From NCBI GenBank assembly GCA_023432565.1, contig JAEYUL010000054.1:1-24056 (forward strand): 24,056 nucleotides of DNA. Reading direction: 5' to 3'. Position numbers and translations under genes: made by a program. The notes under the pieces are model-generated. The model saw nothing but the letters and a program-made list of their open reading frames with translations, was not told the origin of the DNA and did not search any database. Positions 21,685 to 24,056 of this stretch are shown here, piece by piece. The DNA comes from Actinomycetes bacterium. Its GTDB lineage: Bacteria; Actinomycetota; Actinomycetes; Actinomycetales; Cellulomonadaceae. The stretch's first letter is position 1. Each line of letters begins with the position of its first letter.

Positions 21685-22490
21685 ACCGCGCCGCGCTCGT
21701 CGCCGAGTACCGCAAGCTCGTCACCACCCGGCTGTGGTGGATCCTGCTGGCCGTCATGGCGGCCTACATGGCGCTCATCGCCGCGGGCCTGGGCTGGAGC
21801 CTGTCGCAGGCGCCCGTCACCACCGGGGGCAGCGGCGAGGAGGTGGCGCTCACGCCCGACGAGGTCGTGCGCTCCGTGTACACGGTCGCGGTCTCGATCG
21901 GCTACGTGTTCCCGCTGCTGATCGGCGCGCTGGCGTTCTCCTCGGAGTTCCGGCACAAGACGATCACGCCCACGCTGCTGGCCGAGCCGAGCCGCACGCG
22001 CGTCCTGCTCGCCAAGCTCGGCGCCAACGGCGTGGTCGGCCTGATCTTCGGTGCGGTCGGCACGCTCGCCGCAGTGCTCGCGGGTGGCGGCATCCTCGCG
22101 GCGATCGGTGAGGAGACGTTCCTCGGCTCGGCGTCGACGTGGCGCAGCATCGGCCTGTCGGTCGTGGCGCTCGCGCTGTGGGCCCTGCTGGGGACCGCGC
22201 TCGGCTCGGTGCTCACCAACCAGGTCGCGGTCATCGTCGTCGTGCTCGCCTTCACGCAGTTCGTCGAGCCCATCGCCCGCGTGGTCCTCAGCATGACGTC
22301 CTGGGGCGCCACGGTCGCCGCCTACCTGCCGGGTGCGGCGGGTGAGGCCGTCTCGGGGGGCAGCTTCTACAGCGCGGCGGGCATGAGCTCGCTGCTGTCC
22401 TGGTGGCAGGGGCTCCTCGTGCTCCTCGTCTACATCGCAGCGCTGTCGGCGATCGGCCGGCTCACGACGCTGCGGCGCGACATCTCCTGA
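21681..22490 (+). CDS. ABC-2 type exporter permease
   Basis: A 269-residue membrane protein with about six hydrophobic helices: near residues 20-40, 70-90, 112-140, 150-172, 178-200 and 235-258. The start NRAALVAEYRKLVTTRLWWILLAVMA and the SSEFRHKTITPTLLAEPSRTRVLLAKL stretch after the second helix are typical of permeases paired with BcrA-like ATPases. The ATG at 21681 has GGGAGG 5 bases upstream and overlaps the ATPase stop. It forms the membrane half of the exporter and is the last gene before a strong terminator. Confidence 0.9.
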   Translation: MNRAALVAEYRKLVTTRLWWILLAVMAAYMALIAAGLGWSLSQAPVTTGGSGEEVALTPDEVVRSVYTVAVSIGYVFPLLIGALAFSSEFRHKTITPTLLAEPSRTRVLLAKLGANGVVGLIFGAVGTLAAVLAGGGILAAIGEETFLGSASTWRSIGLSVVALALWALLGTALGSVLTNQVAVIVVVLAFTQFVEPIARVVLSMTSWGATVAAYLPGAAGEAVSGGSFYSAAGMSSLLSWWQGLLVLLVYIAALSAIGRLTTLRRDIS

Positions 22491-22498
22491 CCCCGCGA

Positions 22499-22540
22499 CG
22501 GGTCCCACCGGCGGGCGAGCAGACCCGCCGGTGGGACCCG
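22499..22540 (+). terminator. Strong hairpin terminator after the ABC operon
   Basis: CGGGTCCCACCGGCGGG (22499-22515) pairs perfectly with its complement at 22524-22540, a 17-base stem with an 8-base loop, starting 9 bases after the permease stop. No T-run follows, in line with other terminators here. Confidence 0.8.
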
Positions 22541-22661
22541 CTTGCCCCGCGGTCGACGGGCGCCTTGCCCGCCGTTGACCTGCATGTGCGCGGACTGTGC
22601 GGGTCGGGTGACACAGGCCTCTCAAGCGCGCGCTGAGGCGGGTCGAAGGTCCCGGACGCCG

Positions 22662-22667
22662 TACTGT
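22662..22667 (+). promoter_or_regulatory. Candidate -10 of kgd
   Basis: TACTGT fits TANNNT and lies about 65 bases before the GTG start in the gap following the ABC terminator. No clear -35 is seen. The next bases contain a small inverted repeat (CTGT-8-ACAG, 22664-22679). Confidence 0.35.
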
Positions 22668-22693
22668 TGTCATCGACAGAACCGGCGACGAAG

Positions 22694-22709
22694 CGGTCCT
22701 GCAGGACCG
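22694..22709. promoter_or_regulatory. Perfect 16-base palindrome in the kgd leader
   Basis: CGGTCCTGCAGGACCG is a perfect palindrome about 24 bases before the kgd start. It is flanked by two direct copies of GAAGCGG (22690-22696 and 22709-22715). It could be an operator for a dimeric regulator; as RNA it could form only a poor hairpin because it has no loop. Confidence 0.5.
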
Positions 22710-22732
22710 AAGCGGAAGTGGGCGATCCTCGC

Positions 22733-24056
22733 GTGTCCCAGAAGGCTGAGCCAGAGTCGATGCGTGCCGTGTTCGGCGCGAACGAGTGGCTCGTGGACGA
22801 GCTGTACGAGCAGTACCTCAAGGACAAGAACGCGGTCGACCCCGCGTGGTGGGACTTCTTCGAGGGCTACCGGCCGCACGACCAGTCACCGCCGGACGGC
22901 GGGAGCGAGCCGGTGACGGCCACGCTCCCGCACCAGAACGGTGCCGGGCCGACGACCCCGGCCCCCGCGGCGCCCGCCGCGTCCCCGACCGCCGCTCCCG
23001 GGGTGCCGCAGCAGACCGCGCCGGCCGCACCCGGCGATGCCCCGGAGACGGGCGACGAGCCGACGCCGACGGCAACCTCCCCCATCGCCACCGCACAACC
23101 CGCGACCGCGCCGTACGCGCAGGTCGCACAGCGCACGAGCCAGCCCGACACCAGCGACGCGACCGACGACGTCCAGCGCCTGCGCGGCCCGGCTGCGCGG
23201 GTCGTGACGAACATGGAGTCCTCGCTCGAGGTCCCGACCGCCACGTCGGTGCGCGTCGTGCCCGCCAAGCTCATGGTGGACAACCGCATCGTCGTCAACA
23301 ACCACCTGCACCGGGGCCGCGGCGGCAAGATCTCGTTCACGCACCTCATCGGGTTCGCCCTCGTCGAGGCGCTCAAGGACATGCCCGCGATGAATGCGGC
23401 GTACACGCTGGTCGACGGCAAGCCCGGCATCACGCAGCCCGCGCACGTCAACCTCGGCCTGGCGATCGACCTCGCCAAGCCGGACGGCACGCGCCAGCTC
23501 CTGGTCCCGTCCATCAAGCGCGCCGAGACGCTCGACTTCGCGCAGTTCTGGAACGCGTACGAGGACGTCGTGCGCCGAGCGCGCGGCGGCAAGCTCACGG
23601 TCGAGGACTTCGCGGGCACGACGATCTCGCTGACGAACCCGGGCACGATCGGCACCGTGCACTCGGTGCCCCGCCTCATGCAGGGCCAGGGCGCGATCAT
23701 CGGCGTCGGCGCGATGGAGTACCCCGCCGAGTTCCAGGGAACGTCCGACGACCGCCTGAACGAGCTGGGCGTCTCGCGCGTGCTCACGATCACGAGCACC
23801 TACGACCACCGGATCATCCAGGGCGCGCAGTCGGGTGAGTTCCTGCGCATCCTGTCCCGCAAGCTCCTGGGCGAGGACGGCTTCTACGACCGAGTGTTCG
23901 CCTCGCTGCGCGTGCCGTACGAGCCCGTGCGCTGGGTCCGCGACACCTCGAGCGACCCGGACGCGGAGGCCATCAAGCCCGCGCGGATCGCCGAGCTCAT
24001 CCACGCGTACCGCTCGCGCGGTCACCTCATGGCGGACACCGACCCGCTCGCCTACC
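22733..24056 (+). CDS. kgd: Multifunctional 2-oxoglutarate dehydrogenase/decarboxylase Kgd (OdhA/SucA), N-terminal part
   Basis: First 441 codons of a fused TCA-cycle enzyme that combines E2 succinyltransferase and E1 thiamine-dependent oxoglutarate decarboxylase activities. Residues 13-45 form the conserved E1 N-terminal segment (FGANEWLVDELYEQYLKD). A Pro/Ala/Thr-rich linker follows at about 50-150, then the E2-type acyltransferase domain (about 168-385) with VPTATSVRVVPAKLM, GGKISFTHLIGFALVEA, TISLTNPGTIGT and STYDHRIIQGA (about 355-365). As in other Kgd/OdhA proteins, the E2 catalytic motif reads HRIIQG rather than HRxxDG. The E1 part begins near 400 (PARIAELIHAYRSRGHLMADTDPL) and runs off the window. 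GTG 22733 fits family starts; GTG 22718 is an alternative. Confidence 0.95.
   Translation, partial: MSQKAEPESMRAVFGANEWLVDELYEQYLKDKNAVDPAWWDFFEGYRPHDQSPPDGGSEPVTATLPHQNGAGPTTPAPAAPAASPTAAPGVPQQTAPAAPGDAPETGDEPTPTATSPIATAQPATAPYAQVAQRTSQPDTSDATDDVQRLRGPAARVVTNMESSLEVPTATSVRVVPAKLMVDNRIVVNNHLHRGRGGKISFTHLIGFALVEALKDMPAMNAAYTLVDGKPGITQPAHVNLGLAIDLAKPDGTRQLLVPSIKRAETLDFAQFWNAYEDVVRRARGGKLTVEDFAGTTISLTNPGTIGTVHSVPRLMQGQGAIIGVGAMEYPAEFQGTSDDRLNELGVSRVLTITSTYDHRIIQGAQSGEFLRILSRKLLGEDGFYDRVFASLRVPYEPVRWVRDTSSDPDAEAIKPARIAELIHAYRSRGHLMADTDPLAY

Noticed and set aside
22886..24025. 379-codon minus-strand frame opposite kgd
   Set aside because: kgd is unmistakable on the plus strand; this is its shadow.

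Overview
The window is a stretch of very GC-rich, densely packed bacterial chromosome. Codon third positions are almost all G or C, GTG starts are frequent, and many neighbouring genes overlap by 4 bases. Gene content (ChvE/GguAB sugar importer, Gram-positive Tad pilus genes, fused Kgd/OdhA-type 2-oxoglutarate enzyme) points to a high-GC actinobacterium, most likely a Cellulomonas-like actinomycete. The genus is an inference from gene style, not a measurement. I see no rRNA, tRNA, CRISPR array, insertion sequence, phage gene or attachment site.

Layout. (1) 1-5320: a monosaccharide ABC importer on the minus strand (chvE lipoprotein, gguA double ATPase, gguB permease, the last cut by the window edge), with a divergent LacI-family regulator on the plus strand. 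A strong hairpin separates chvE from gguAB. (2) 5466-6578: prfB (release factor 2), minus strand, without the usual programmed frameshift. (3) 6780-11685: a compact minus-strand Tad/Flp pilus operon: tadA, tadB, tadC, a small pilin-like protein, two TadE-like pseudopilins and a TadG-like protein. No prepilin peptidase or CpaE-like ATPase lies in the window. (4) 11906-12810: an ArsR-type repressor with an SRPBCC (AHSA1-like) protein; divergent to them is an aldose 1-epimerase (12957-13898) ending at a strong bidirectional terminator. (5) 13981-15618: an M15-type D-Ala-D-Ala carboxypeptidase with a long disordered N-terminal region. (6) 15969-18379: two tandem CNNM/CorC-type CBS membrane proteins, preceded by a structured leader with a possible overlapping upstream ORF. 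(7) 18698-22490: a plus-strand OmpR-type response regulator, a short-loop histidine kinase, an ABC ATPase and an ABC-2 permease, closed by a 17-bp-stem terminator. (8) 22733-24056: the first 441 codons of kgd/odhA.

How the parts work together. The importer and its LacI regulator form a sugar-uptake unit; the aldose epimerase may interconvert incoming sugar anomers. The Tad genes should build a surface pilus, but the small pilin-like subunit lacks the usual Glu+5 prepilin motif and has an unusually long N-terminus, while the TadE-like proteins carry that motif or a near version. The two-component system plus ABC exporter looks like an envelope-stress or antibiotic-response module; its ABC genes seem to have their own promoter with a perfect 7-7-7 inverted repeat, and the kinase stop codon lies inside that repeat. 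Nothing here is clearly a new system. The most worthwhile leads are the non-canonical pilin with a duplicated translation start, the leader ORF in front of the CNNM pair, and the operator in front of the ABC exporter.
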